A program made the position numbers and the translations under genes. Source: Pleurostoma richardsiae (Eukaryota; Ascomycota; Sordariomycetes; Calosphaeriales; Pleurostomataceae). Taken from it: a stretch of DNA of 64,000 nucleotides. Location of the stretch: positions 1,302,001 through 1,366,000 of the forward strand of contig JANBVO010000001.1 in the NCBI GenBank assembly GCA_030052745.1. Reading direction: 5' to 3'. Positions 1 to 10,984 of this stretch are shown here, in pieces; the first letter of the stretch is position 1; each line of letters starts with the position of its first letter. Below the pieces are notes generated by a model. The model ran no database searches. It had not been told where the DNA came from and saw only the letters and a program-made list of their open reading frames with translations.

Positions 1-262
1 GACCGATATCGACCTCACCGGGAGCTTAGAACCGCCAAGAGACCTCTTCATCGACGTCCGCGTACTCAAGGACGCAGGGGAGATCCAAACGGAATACGGG
101 TTAGTTCACACGACTCCGCGTGACCCTCTTTTGAAGATCTTGCACGCTGACAGAAGGGAACTATCTAGGGCGATCACCTTGTCTAAGAACAGCCAGTTCT
201 ACGTCCGCCAGGGCGACGTCGAACGGTTAATCGCTCAGGGGTATCTCCAAAAGCTCAGCTAG
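1..262 (+). CDS. PSF1: GINS complex subunit Psf1, C-terminal part (gene runs off the left edge)
   Basis: Psf1 is one of four subunits of GINS, which joins Cdc45 and Mcm2-7 in the CMG replicative helicase. Only the C-terminus is present. The first visible exon is 1-99; a 69-bp intron follows at 100-168 (donor GTTAGT, acceptor CTATCTAG), and the last exon is 169-262 with a TAG stop. The joined reading keeps frame and includes IDLTGSLEPPRDLFIDVRV, then GEIQTEYG joined to AITLSKNSQF, and ends FYVRQGDVERLIAQGYLQKLS. These are the conserved C-terminal beta-rich blocks of Psf1 as I remember the family. The start and N-terminal helical domain lie outside the window. The next gene is on the same strand 1.8 kb downstream and has no functional link. 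Confidence 0.9.
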   Translation, partial: TDIDLTGSLEPPRDLFIDVRVLKDAGEIQTEYGLVHTTPRDPLLKILHADRRELSRAITLSKNSQFYVRQGDVERLIAQGYLQKLS

Positions 263-2062
263 GCTGAACGTGGACATGTCACGGGGAGATATATATGCAG
301 CACCTCCTCCCGGGGAAACATTCACCGCGGTGCCGGCAGCCTCGCATACTGGCCGCAGCTAGCGCCGCGGCACTGGCAATGGTTCGCAAGCACAACGCAT
401 CGCTTCTGGGAATTTGGGCATATATGCCATCCGATATAGATGTGCGAAAGAGAAGACGAGAGCCAAGAATGAACCGAATCACCCCTTTTCCTCTCTGGGA
501 AATGACGGGATACGCACCCGGGATGGCGCTGGATGCGCGTGCGGAGAGAGCCATTGGGCAGAAGGCGATCCGACCTCAGCCTCCGGATTGCGTGCTCGAG
601 CAACGCCATCTCGATGCATGTGTTGCTTGAGACGGGGAGGCAGCCCGCCTCCTGCAGCGGAAACCGGCACACCTGCAAGTTGAGTTTCCACAATGCAGAC
701 GTCTCTTCACGATGCCGTATGTGGATGGCATGCAGGTCAGGATACAAAATGGGGCCACGCGGCGGGAAAATTAACGGCGCCCTTCGGCACCTGCACACTA
801 TTGGAGGGGAGCCTCCCCCTGGTGTGCGGCATCTGCAGGCTCACATGGGCAATGGAATTTTTCTACCTGCAGCTGTGGAGGCGTTGGAAACGAGAGGATA
901 TGCACGTCTGAGGAAAACTGTGTTTCTGCCGGACGCTCTGCAACTTGCAGATCTCGTATGTACACAATGATCCATGAGATGCATACCGAGTAGTGTCTCG
1001 AGAATATCTAGTTCCTGTGTCACGGCAATTGGTTTATCAAACGTCAACTCTTGACTGTTATCAAGGCCCGTCTTCCCCTAATGGGTATTCCGTAGACTTA
1101 GATGTATGCGGGATAGGCTGGGTTTAGTCAGAGCTGTTATCAAGGGACGCCGAGGTGAAGAGCTTTCTATTGAAGGCTGAAGAACCGTTTTGGCCGAGAC
1201 TGTGTGTCCTGCCGATCTGTGACCCAATCCACACTGTGACTGCTCGTCCTGTCATTGGCCCCCTCCGACTTTTTCACCCAGCCTGCCATTGCATCATGCA
1301 CACAGATGACGCCGGCTCTGGTCGAGATTCCGCACTGCGTTGCCCCTCCTTCGATTGAAGCCATTGGCTCTGGCAGAGACGATAGAGACGACTCTGACTG
1401 TTGCACTTACATCAGACAACTGGATAAGCTCTCTGGACGGCAAACTTCAGCGGAACGACACTAAATCACGAGCCGACGAGCAAGTCGATGAACGGAGGAT
1501 AGAGTGAGCTAGAACTTCTCGCGCCAGGGCGGAAAGTCTTCGATACAAGCGCAGTACTGCACCGTAGCCGGCCCACCAGCCGTCCAGCGGAAGGCAAGCC
1601 GTTCTTGGCCGTCCCTTGGAGCTACTACTATCTGATCTCTAGCTGCGATGCCACCCCTGCTTTGAGAGGCTTTGCTTGGATTGGTATCGAGATTCGAGAC
1701 CGCCTTAGCGGGGCCACATGCTTTGGACAGAGCTGCAAATTTGACGTTCACACTACGCTACTCACGGCTGGTCCAGGCCATGGTTCGCGTGGTAGAAGTG
1801 ACCTCTTCTCGATGATCGTTTTCTGCCGACTGCCCTTCCTCTAACCGTCTTCTCGGGGCTTTTCTTGTACAGTAACCTCGAGGCCCTCGTTGCTCTTTTC
1901 TCCCCCATCTCCGTTTACGCAGCCCCTCCGTCCTGTACAATATACGTCCCGCTGCAGTCTGCCACACAATCTGACGCCGAGGCGATGCCTGTCTCGCCAT
2001 AAGAGGACCCCGGCGTCCGTCAAGCACCTTGATGTGCTCGGCTGCACAAATAGCATCATACG
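263..2062. other. Spacer between PSF1 and the SulP transporter gene
   Basis: About 1.8 kb. Short open frames of 60-158 codons occur on both strands, but none has a recognisable domain, a consistent intron pattern or a convincing start. The last 200 bp before the next start (about 1857-2050) are pyrimidine-rich and probably promoter and leader. No tRNA, repeat array or transposon is visible. Confidence 0.6.
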
Positions 2063-5000
2063 ATGGCATCACCGTCCGCAGGTTTCTCGCCATGGAGGAG
2101 GAGGGCGTCATCGCTCCATTCCCAGGCCAACCAGGACGACACTCTGTCTGGAGCTCCGAGTCCTCTGCGGACAGCTCCCCAAAACGTTACAGACCCGAAG
2201 CTTCTGTCCTCGTCACTCAGCTCTGCAAACCATCGCGAGCCCATCAGGTCCTTCATACATGGGAGTGTCCGTGATAACCTCGGTTGGTCAACTCCCCAAG
2301 ACATAGATCTTGCTCCGCCACCGACGTCCACAGTGATAAACTAACCCGCGACCTAGCAACGTTGGACAGTGCCCAGTTTGCTCGAAGCGTCCGCGAAGAC
2401 ACTGCCGAGCTAGCCTCCTATATTCTCTCTGACAAGAGCGCCGCCCGCAGCCCGAGCTTCCTTGCCCGCCAGCGCCCTCCCTCTTCCCACCTCGCGCGAG
2501 ACGTCTCGGTATCCGATAGTGACCTGGATGATGCCGAGACAAGCACCATTGCAAGATCCGAGCCGATAATAGAAGTTGCCGAGCCCTCGGCGCCTGAGGA
2601 TTTCGCTGTCGACGATGTGGAGGAGGGTCCGTCCCTGATTGCTACGATGTTAAGGAAGTCCCCGCCGGATACCGCAACCTCGCCTCCTCAGACTCCCAAA
2701 GGCAGCCCGACACCAAGACCGCAATCCATGCCCCCGCGGCTTGAAGAGGAGTCTAAGCTGATCCCTCGGGGAAGGCAGCGCACCGTCCCGGACGATCTCT
2801 GGGAAGATGACCAGACGGAGACGGCACCACTTCTCAGAGCCCTGTCACATAGTGTGTCATATACAAACGGTGCCGCGCGCAATGTGGATCTCGAGAGCCA
2901 GAAGAGTCCGCGTCACAAGAGCTGGCTGAAGGGAGTGGCTGGTGCTGTGAGCCATGTCAAGGCGAAAGCGTCGGACGCCGGGCGTACCCTTTGCGACCAG
3001 AAGACCTGGGCTCCCCGTAATATCTGGGAGAAGGTGATTAAGCAGCCGCTCCTTGCTTTGCCCGCAGTTATCCTTGGCCTTATCCTGAACATTCTCGATG
3101 CCCTGTCTTATGGCATGATTCTCTTCCCCCTTGGAAGTCCGGTCTTCGCAGGTCTGGGCCCTGCAGGCATCTCCATCTTCTACGTCAGCACGATAGTCTC
3201 CCAGGTCACGTTTTCCTGTGCGAGTATCTTCAAGGGAGGCGTCGGCTCCGAGCTCATCGAGGTTGTGCCTTTCTTCCACAGTATGGCTGGGACGATAACG
3301 GATATTGTTGGGGAGGACAGCCCGGACGCAGTGATTGCGACCACGATAACATCCTACGCTCTCAGCGCCATGTTGACTGGCTTCGTCTTCTTCATGATGG
3401 GAAAGCTCAAGTTCGGCTATCTAGTGGGATTTATCCCTCGACACATTCTTATCGGCTGTATTGGCGGTGTTGGCTGGTTCCTGATCCAGACCGGCTTCGA
3501 AGTGTCAGCTCGTTTTGAAGGGGGCTTCAACTATGACTTGGACACCCTGCGAAAGCTTATTCAGCCTCACACCATCCCTCTGTGGCTCATTCCGCTTGTC
3601 CTATCCATCATATTGTACGTCCTGCAGCGCATTCGGGACAGCAAATACCTGTTGCCGTTGTATATCTGCACTGAGCCTGTCATCTTCTGGTTTTTCGTCG
3701 TTGTTTTGGATACCCTGAACCCCGATACCCTGCGCAAGGCCGGATGGATCTTTGAGGCTCCCCCCGCAGACGAACCTTGGTGGTTCTTCTGGACGTTGTA
3801 CCGTGAGTCCCTACCTAAAATATTCCTACAGTTGCGTTACTGACGGACTATTTGTTAGGTTTTGATCTCGTACACTGGGGTGCTGTTGCAGAATGCATTC
3901 CAGCGATGCTCGCGTTGACCTTCTTTGGCGTGCTTCATGTCCCCATCAATGTTCCTGCACTGGCGATGGCGACGGGCGAGGACCACGCGGACCTCGACCA
4001 CGAGCTCAAACTGCATGGATACACCAACTTCCTGTCTGGTTGTGCCGGCAGTATCCAGAATTATCTCGTCTACGCCAATAGCCAGTTCTTCATCAAGTCA
4101 GGAGGAAACTCTCGGCTGGCTGGATTCATGCTTGCTGCGTTCACTGCCATAATCTTGGTTATTGGTCCAGTCATCATCGGCTATATTCCAGTCATGATGG
4201 TGGGGACACTCATCTTCGTCCTGGGCTTTGAGCTGTTCTTCGAGGCTGTCTGGCAGCCCCGGAAGAAGCTGAAATGGCTTGAATATCTCACTGTGAGTCG
4301 TCAGAGGCGTAGGATCTCTCATGCCACTGCTGACGGTCATTCCAGGTTATTGCTATCGTTCTCATCATGGGAATATACGACTTTGTCGTCGGAATCGGAG
4401 TCGGGGTCCTCTTGGCCTTCGTTTCCCTCATCTTCCAGTCGTCGAGAGTCTCGGCAGTGCGGGCTACCTTCACTGGCGAGGTCGTTGGCTCAACAGTGAG
4501 ACGGAATCCTTCGCAGCAACACTACCTCAAGAAGGTTGGCAGTCAGATATACCTCATCAAGCTCGCCGGGTACCTCTTCTTCGGCACAATCGTAAGCGTG
4601 GAAGAAAAGATACGAGCACTGATCGATGACGAGGAGTTCAGCAGACGTCCAATAAAGTATCTGATCTTGGACCTCTGGCAAGTCACGGGTCTTGACTACT
4701 CCGCCGGCGAGGCTTTCAATACCACTAGCCGTTTGCTGGCGTCTAAAGGCATTGTACTCGTCCTCAGTGGCGTGAACCCTGAAGACGGACTGGGCCGCGA
4801 CCTGCGAGCTGTCGGTCTCGGTGCCGCACCGGAGGATACTGAGGTCAGGTGGTTTCCCAACCTCAACTCAGCGCTGGAGAGCTGTGAAAACGAGCTCTTG
4901 AAGACATTCTATGCCAGTCAGGAGGCCGTCCGTGCGCCGTCGCGGACCGCATTGGATGTCCCGAGACTCTCGTCATCGTCTCCGTCCCTTGACATGCTCG

Positions 5001-5539
5001 GCAGCTCGCCTCGCCGCAGCCACCTACAGCATGCCGCGAGAGAGTCGCTGACTCAGACGGAGGTCCGGCGGCAGACGCGGTGGCAGAACTTCAAGGAGCC
5101 GCTGCGGCTGATGCTGCAGATATTCCAGGACCTCAGCGACAAGAACGAGGACTTCTGGGTGCGGGCCAAGGACTACTTTGTGCGCCGGGAGCTGCACGAG
5201 GGCGACGTGCTCTTCCGCCGCGGCGAGCTGGCGGGCGGCTTCTACCTAGTGGAGTCGGGGATCCTGCGAGTGGAGTACAACCTGCCGCAGGGGTGGTTGT
5301 ACGAGAGTATTGTGGCGGGCACAACGTGCGGGGAGCTGCCGTTCTTCTCGGAGACGCGGCGCACGGCGACGGCCAGCGCCGAGCGCGACACGGTCGTGTG
5401 GTTCATGGACAGGGAGCGCTGGGACAGGCTGCAGCGCGAACAGCCGGACGTGGCGCAGGAGTTGCTGCGTATCTCGCTGAAGCTCACGAGCGAGCGCATG
5501 ACGAGTATTACGTCTTACATACTGACTATGGCTGGGTAA
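2063..5539 (+). CDS. Vsb1/YGR125W-like vacuolar SulP-family transporter with STAS and cNMP-binding-like domains
   Basis: Four exons: 2063-2270, 2357-3802, 3859-4292 and 4346-5539, giving 1093 residues. Introns 2 and 3 (56 and 53 bp) are clear. Intron 1 ends at a strong CTAAC...CTAG acceptor at 2356, but its donor could be 2265, 2271 or 2283, all in frame; I chose GTGATAAC at 2271. Residues 1-290 are a Ser/Pro-rich, probably cytosolic tail. About 300-726 is a multi-span SulP membrane domain, beginning near ALPAVILGLILNILDALSYG. About 735-890 is a STAS domain, containing LILDLWQVTGLDYSAGEAF. About 967-1080 resembles a cyclic-nucleotide-binding fold, with CGELPFFSETRRTATASAE in the place of the phosphate-binding cassette. 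This three-part order matches yeast YGR125W/Vsb1, a vacuolar membrane protein linked to basic amino acid storage. Substrate and nucleotide binding are not shown by sequence. Confidence 0.88.
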
Positions 5540-6273
5540 CTCAAAAGGTGCCACGGAGATATATGGTTGTGTGCACCCTTTCTCTGCGGGGGCGGTATCT
5601 GTGTCACACTTTGGGGGGCTGGGGTTCAAGGTGGTATGGAAAAGTTGAGCGGTCAGGAGCTGCCATCTCAGTACGGATACTCTTGCAGACTCCCTTGGGT
5701 TAGGGTTCCCCTTGGGTTAGGGTTCTTACTAGGAATCAAGACTGGACGTTGGAGTCCAGCTTCTACAGCGTACCTATGAAGTGATTTGTATTCTGCTCCA
5801 ACCAGCCTGTGTCATATTACCGAGTGAACAGCCCTTTCAAGCACACTCCTCGAAGCATATATCGTATGGAGATGCGCCTGTTATCGCTGAGCTCTATTCG
5901 AGCAGGGCGACATCGGGGAATGGAAGAGGTGCCAAAAAGAGGCAAAAACGTACAACACCGGGTATTCGCTGGTCGTCACCGACCCAACTACTAATCCGGC
6001 CCTCAGCAGTTTAACGAGGGGAGAGCGGACGGGATCCCGTGTATTCTGCTGGGTATGGTCGTACGTGCTTTTCTGCTGTCGAGAATTTGGATATAACGTT
6101 ATGCTCAGTCGTGGACTTGACTTGGCGTAGACAAAGAAAGGGAGCAGTCAGTGGCAACATTTGTTTGCCTTGCGCCACCAGCTCGGCTCAGCCAATAACC
6201 AAACCTTCAGCCCGCCACCTTTCACGCAAGGCTGACCTTTCACCATCTCACACCCTCAACAACCCAGACGATA
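5540..6273. other. Spacer between the SulP gene and the STK19-family gene
   Basis: A 0.73-kb non-coding stretch carrying the SulP 3' end and the STK19-family promoter. It contains the telomere-like duplication listed separately at 5693-5726. The final 80 bp before the next ATG are rich in C and A, as in many fungal leaders. Nothing else is recognisable. Confidence 0.6.
5693..5726 (+). repeat. Tandem 17-bp duplication with telomere-like TTAGGG
   Basis: The 17-bp unit CCCTTGGGTTAGGGTTC occurs twice in exact tandem (5693-5709 and 5710-5726). Each copy carries TTGGGTTAGGG, close to the TTAGGG repeat of most ascomycete telomeres. Only one perfect hexamer is present per copy, so this may be a short interstitial telomere-like tract or a chance local duplication. 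Confidence 0.75.
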
Positions 6274-7515
6274 ATGAGCCTACGATCTATCTTAGGAGGC
6301 TCCAACCGCGTCAAGAAGTCGTCCAAGCCCCGGAACTCAAGCCGATCCTCCCCATCGTCGTCATGGGCCGATAGCCTTCCCCGCAGCAAGCCCGGCTCCG
6401 GCGCCGGGTCCCGCTCCAAGAAGGCCGCCCGCAGCGCCGGCGCCGGCGACGACGACGAGGACCTCTTCGGCGACCGCCTCGACGACTGCGGCCTCGTGCG
6501 CGCCCTCGCCACCGACCTGACCCTCCGCGACGTCGTCCAGGCCATGCGCTACGCGCGCGACCGCATGTTCACGCCCATGCCCGAGGCCGCCGGCGGCATG
6601 AACTCGACGCGCACCGCCGAGGTGCTCAACTTCCGCCAGGGCCTCCCGCCCGTCGTCACCACCGCGCACCTGCACGCGCTGCTCGTTTCGCCCACCGCCG
6701 CCGAGCGCGAGACCGACGAGCTGATCCGCGCTGGCGCCCTGCGCCGCATCGTGGTGCCGCGGCGCGGCGGCGTCGGCGAGGTCCTGGTGCAGGTCGCGGA
6801 CCTGGAGGCCCTGTTGCGCGCCTCCACCGCGGGCGGGGGAGGAGGAGGTGGTGTCGGCGCGGAGGCGAGGGGGGCGCTCCTGGCGTTCCTGAGGGAGGAG
6901 CCGGCCGCGCAGAGGGTGCCGCGGGCGAGGCTGACGGCGGCGCAGTCGGACCAGCTGGTGCGGGCGGGGTTCCTGACGGCGCACCTGCACCACGACGTCG
7001 GCGCCGCGACGGGGTTCGCGAGGCCGGAGGACCGGGCGACGATGGTCAGCCTGGAGCGCGTGGCGCAGGCGGCGTCGGGCTCGTACGGCGCCGTGGGCGG
7101 GCAGGGCGCGCTGCACGCCGCCGGCGGGACGGGCGGCGGCTCCTACGCGGGCGGCGGAGGGGGCGGGAGCGGGGCGGGCGACATGGCGCTCACGGTGCCC
7201 GGGCTGGGGGCGTTCCTCAAGCTGGCGTCCGCGGCGCTGGCGCACCTCACCGGCCTGCTGGCCAAGTCCCCGCACAAGGAGGCGTCCGAGACGATGCTGA
7301 GGGAGCGCTGGGACGGCGGCGTGGCGAGCGACGAGGCGCGGAGCGCGGCCAGGAGGGGCCGCGGCGAGTTCGCGGGGGTGCCGCCGGGGCGGACGAGGAA
7401 GTGGAAGGAGTTCTACGGCCTGTCGTTCGAGTGGGTGCTGTGCGAGGCGGTGGGCGCCGGGCTGATCGAGGTGTTCGAGACGCGGAGCGTGGGGCGCGGC
7501 GTGCGGCTTCTCTGA
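6274..7515 (+). CDS. STK19-family winged-helix protein
   Basis: Single-exon gene of 413 residues starting at ATG 6274. It matches the fungal branch of the family named serine/threonine-protein kinase 19. That name is historical: human STK19 is now regarded as a winged-helix DNA-binding protein acting in transcription-coupled repair, and this sequence shows no kinase glycine loop, HRD or DFG motif. Residues 1-60 are basic and Ser/Gly-rich. The conserved part starts near 70 and includes LPPVVTTAHLHALLVSPTA, ELIRAGALRRIVVPRRG and VPGLGAFLKLASAAL. It ends with KWKEFYGLSFEWVLCEAVGAG and VFETRSVGRG. Gly-rich inserts at about 188-195 and 280-305 are probably disordered loops. GC is very high, so long open frames on the opposite strand are shadows. 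A nuclear role in chromatin or repair is inferred from the family. Confidence 0.82.
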   Translation: MSLRSILGGSNRVKKSSKPRNSSRSSPSSSWADSLPRSKPGSGAGSRSKKAARSAGAGDDDEDLFGDRLDDCGLVRALATDLTLRDVVQAMRYARDRMFTPMPEAAGGMNSTRTAEVLNFRQGLPPVVTTAHLHALLVSPTAAERETDELIRAGALRRIVVPRRGGVGEVLVQVADLEALLRASTAGGGGGGGVGAEARGALLAFLREEPAAQRVPRARLTAAQSDQLVRAGFLTAHLHHDVGAATGFARPEDRATMVSLERVAQAASGSYGAVGGQGALHAAGGTGGGSYAGGGGGGSGAGDMALTVPGLGAFLKLASAALAHLTGLLAKSPHKEASETMLRERWDGGVASDEARSAARRGRGEFAGVPPGRTRKWKEFYGLSFEWVLCEAVGAGLIEVFETRSVGRGVRLL

Positions 7516-10500
7516 AGTGTCTAGGCATCTGTGGGAAGGGCGCTGTCATGTACTAAACTGGCGTTCATGGCTTACTGGGATGGCATCACGGGGGGTTTGT
7601 TTTGCTTAGTATAGGAAGGTTTCCATCGATACTGTAGAGTTGTATCCAACGGTTGGTGAATTGATATACCGGCGCTGGTCTGCTAATACCTTCCTATAAC
7701 ACGATCCAGCATAGCTGGGCTACTTGTGTTTCCTCTGATGCTATTCCTGGAAGACAGGGTACTACATCTTGTCGCATACAGTGCCTGTCTTGTTCCGCTG
7801 AAACATACCTATTTCGAGTACAGGGAACAAGTAGCGCACGCAGGAGGATCACGAGTATTCCATCAACACCTTTTACGACCCTGGACCTGATGGCGTCGAA
7901 CGGGAAGTAAACGTGACATATCTTCGACTATGCTGCCGATGAAGAGGGAGTCTTCTATAAGTTTAAAGCAGTATACAGTACAGCCTGGCCGCCAGCCCCG
8001 ACCAATGCGGGAGAATGTCGAGGCGGAACAACGACAGAAGGCAAGACCCTGCCTCCCTCAAGTGGGCGACAGAAAGAAGGGACTTATATTCGCCTGGTCA
8101 CGTTCATATCAGAGGGCCATTTTTGGGGGGTGACCTCGACGTGCCAAGTCGCATTATCCACCGCCGTCGAAGTTGCTGTCCACCAGGTCGCTCAACTGCC
8201 GGTGGCAATGCATAGTCAATGTTTCCAAAGCCCGAGCCCCAACAGGACGACGAGCTTTCTTTGGTGCTCAAGGTGTAAGCGGGGTAGGTATCTGAAGCAT
8301 CGGCACTGCAACAACCGCATCCCCGAGTCACACCTCGCCCACGGTTGCTCGCCAAAGGTTGGCACACACACACCAGGAGCATGCTTGGCTTCTGGAAATC
8401 GAGCCGGAGGTAGATCTTGTTTAATCGATAAACATCGTGTTGACCCCCTCACTTGTGAGCCGTTGCCCTTGTGAGATCCTGGGATAGCCTTGCTTATCCC
8501 AGGTTGGAAGTGTTTGATCTTCAGCGCACTGGGACCCGGGAGGATGTTGTTCACACTTGCCGGCAGTTCTAGTTCCTCAACACCATGGTTCTGAAGCACA
8601 AGAGCTTCATGATTTCTCCGGTATGCAGGAGTTTTTGTCGACATCTAACGCATCTCATGCAGATGTGCCTCCTACAGAAACGGAATGGCATCAGACCGAT
8701 GCTGCGCTCGATTCCAGATTGGCTCAATCAAATCAATTTCAGTCATAAGTCCAGCGAAAAAGAATAGGTTTAACCAATGCTGGTCCAGTACCCCCATGCG
8801 CTTGGCCAAAAGAACTCGAAACGACTGAAGAAAAGACGTTTCCAGAACGAGTCCATGGGCAAGTTCGGTAAGCTCCCACGCCTTCGGGAGGTGGCACCCT
8901 CGACGCCCTGCCGCCCGGCTGGTAAAACGCATGAAGTCGATCTAAAATGCAACAAGTTTAACCGTTCAAGTAGAAAGACGGGACTAAACAGCGTGCCGCT
9001 TGCAACATATGACTTGGGCGGGAGAGAAAGGAGAAGCAGAATACTAATGAGTTAGGATGGCGAAACTGGTTGTCATTTCACGGCTGGAACCTGGGAGAAC
9101 TTGAACCCGGGGCTGAGAAGGTCGATGGCACCCTGAGTCCAGACGAAAGGGGGATTTCGTGCATCCCGGCAAACCCGTTCCCGGCGACGCGATCCTTTGG
9201 TACGGGCGATCCAGCGCCATGTGTTTCTGTTGCAGTTCTCCAAAGACTCGTCTCACCCGAATCGTCTTGTCTGAACATGACCAGAACCGCGCATTTCAGA
9301 GCAGTTCAACACATCGGCCGTGCAAGGGCCTCCATCTGATCTTGCTGCTCTCCTTGCGCCAGTGGCAACTACCGGACAGGACTTCAGGAGAGCATTGTCC
9401 ACAGCCCGCGGCCCATGGCGCCCTAGTCGGGGCTCGCGCCGAAAATGGGTCGTCGATGTCGGGTTAAGGCTGGCGAAGGTTAATCCCGGTTGATAGGCGC
9501 ACGGCCTCCTTTCTGACAGGACCCTTGCAGACTCGGCGCAGCCTTTCGCGTGGAGAAACGCGAAGGGCCGTGGTGTGGTGCCTGTGGCTGTCGGGAAATT
9601 GCCGGCTTGATGCTCTGAAGCTGCTTGGGCTGGTGCTGTTGGCTCTTTGCTTCACGATTCGAGGGGATCTGAGATTGCCCAGCAGAAGTGGCTTTCGCTC
9701 TGTGTCTCAGCTGCTCCGTGAGCCAGTCCAGCGTCCAATCCAGTGGCCACCCGGACCAACGCCGTGGCGGCCCGGCCGGCGGCCATCGTCAGCGTAGGAC
9801 TGGGAGTGAGACCGCCGTTGCCTGCACGTGAAAAAGCAGTATTCCGTACAGATACGTACAGTAAGGAGATGTATGCACGGGGACGCGTCGTCAAAGAAGA
9901 AAAGAGCAGCGCCGGCTCGAGCCATCATTTTGCCGGTCAGTGATAGATGGAGCTACTGTAGGTCGGCACAGGCGGACCTGCGTCCTGCAGAGTCCATGCA
10001 TGCCGCTAATGTGCTTTACAACCCATCCGTCCTGGTTTGCACGAGATACTGTATCCATATCTCGTCCGATCCCCTTTTTCTTTCTCTCCTTGCTGGAATA
10101 ATAGAGCGAAAAGGACGCTCAGCGAGTCGGGGAGAGGAACGCCCTCGGAGAAGCGGCGAGAGCGGAGATATATTGATAGAATATAGCCCAGGGCCGATGC
10201 GCAGCGAGGATATGTAAAACACGTTCATCCATATTGGAGGCGCGCGTATCCCGCTCTGATGTAACCCGGCAGCGACCGCAGACTCGGGAACAGGAGAAGA
10301 GAGAGAGGAACCCCCGCGCCACCGGCAGCCTTCGGTCAAGGGGTTCCTGGCAACGACTAAAACCGTTGGGCGCACACCACTTGTAGAGTAAGTACTCCGC
10401 AGGTGTTCGGTGCTTTTTTTCTGCTGCTTGACGTCCGCTCTTTGCTTCGGGGAAAATGTTCGAGATGGGACCTGCGTATTAAATAGATGCGTTCACTATG

Positions 10501-10984
10501 GTCGAGTATCATCAAAATAGGGTCGAGGACGTGTGGAAGTACAGACACTTCGTCAACATCTTCTCCCGTCTTCTTTTCCTACAAGGACTCTCTGCCTCTT
10601 CGCTTTGGGCATAGCGCGAGGTGGCCGAGGGTGTCTTCAGCAGGGGTAGCGGACAGGGGCCGTCAAATTGCTTCTCGCGGAAAAGGGAAAGGTCGGCATC
10701 CCCAGTCCAGGGGGGAAGAACAAGGGCATCGCCTCTCTTCTCCCACTCGTTGAAGCCAAGCAAGTAAGGTCACAAGGGTCAGTGGAACGAGTGATGGATG
10801 GGGAAAGGAGAAGACAGAGGGGACAGAGGACGGACGGCGTGACGGCAGAGAAGAGGACATCGTCTCCATCGGCGATGGGCTGTAGCTTCCTCCCTCTTAC
10901 ATACAATCCAATATCCGTACGTGCTCAGTACAGATACTCCGCCGTTGTCGTGAATAGAGGCGAGCAGGAGCCACCGCGTCGACC
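7516..10984. other. Gene-poor spacer
   Basis: About 3.5 kb after the STK19-family gene. I read the open frames on both strands (for example 8130-8474 plus, 8216-8644 minus, 9708-9894 minus). None shows a domain, a plausible splice pattern or protein-like composition over a useful length. No tRNA, 5S rRNA or transposon end was recognised. The last kilobase may contain promoter elements of the kinesin gene. Confidence 0.5.

Noticed and set aside
6361-7275. A 304-codon antisense frame opposite the STK19-family gene
   Set aside because: Arg/Gly/Ala-rich shadow in high-GC DNA without domain or own promoter.
8216-8644. A 142-codon minus-strand frame in the 7.5-11 kb spacer
   Set aside because: No homologous motif, and equal-length frames lie on the other strand.
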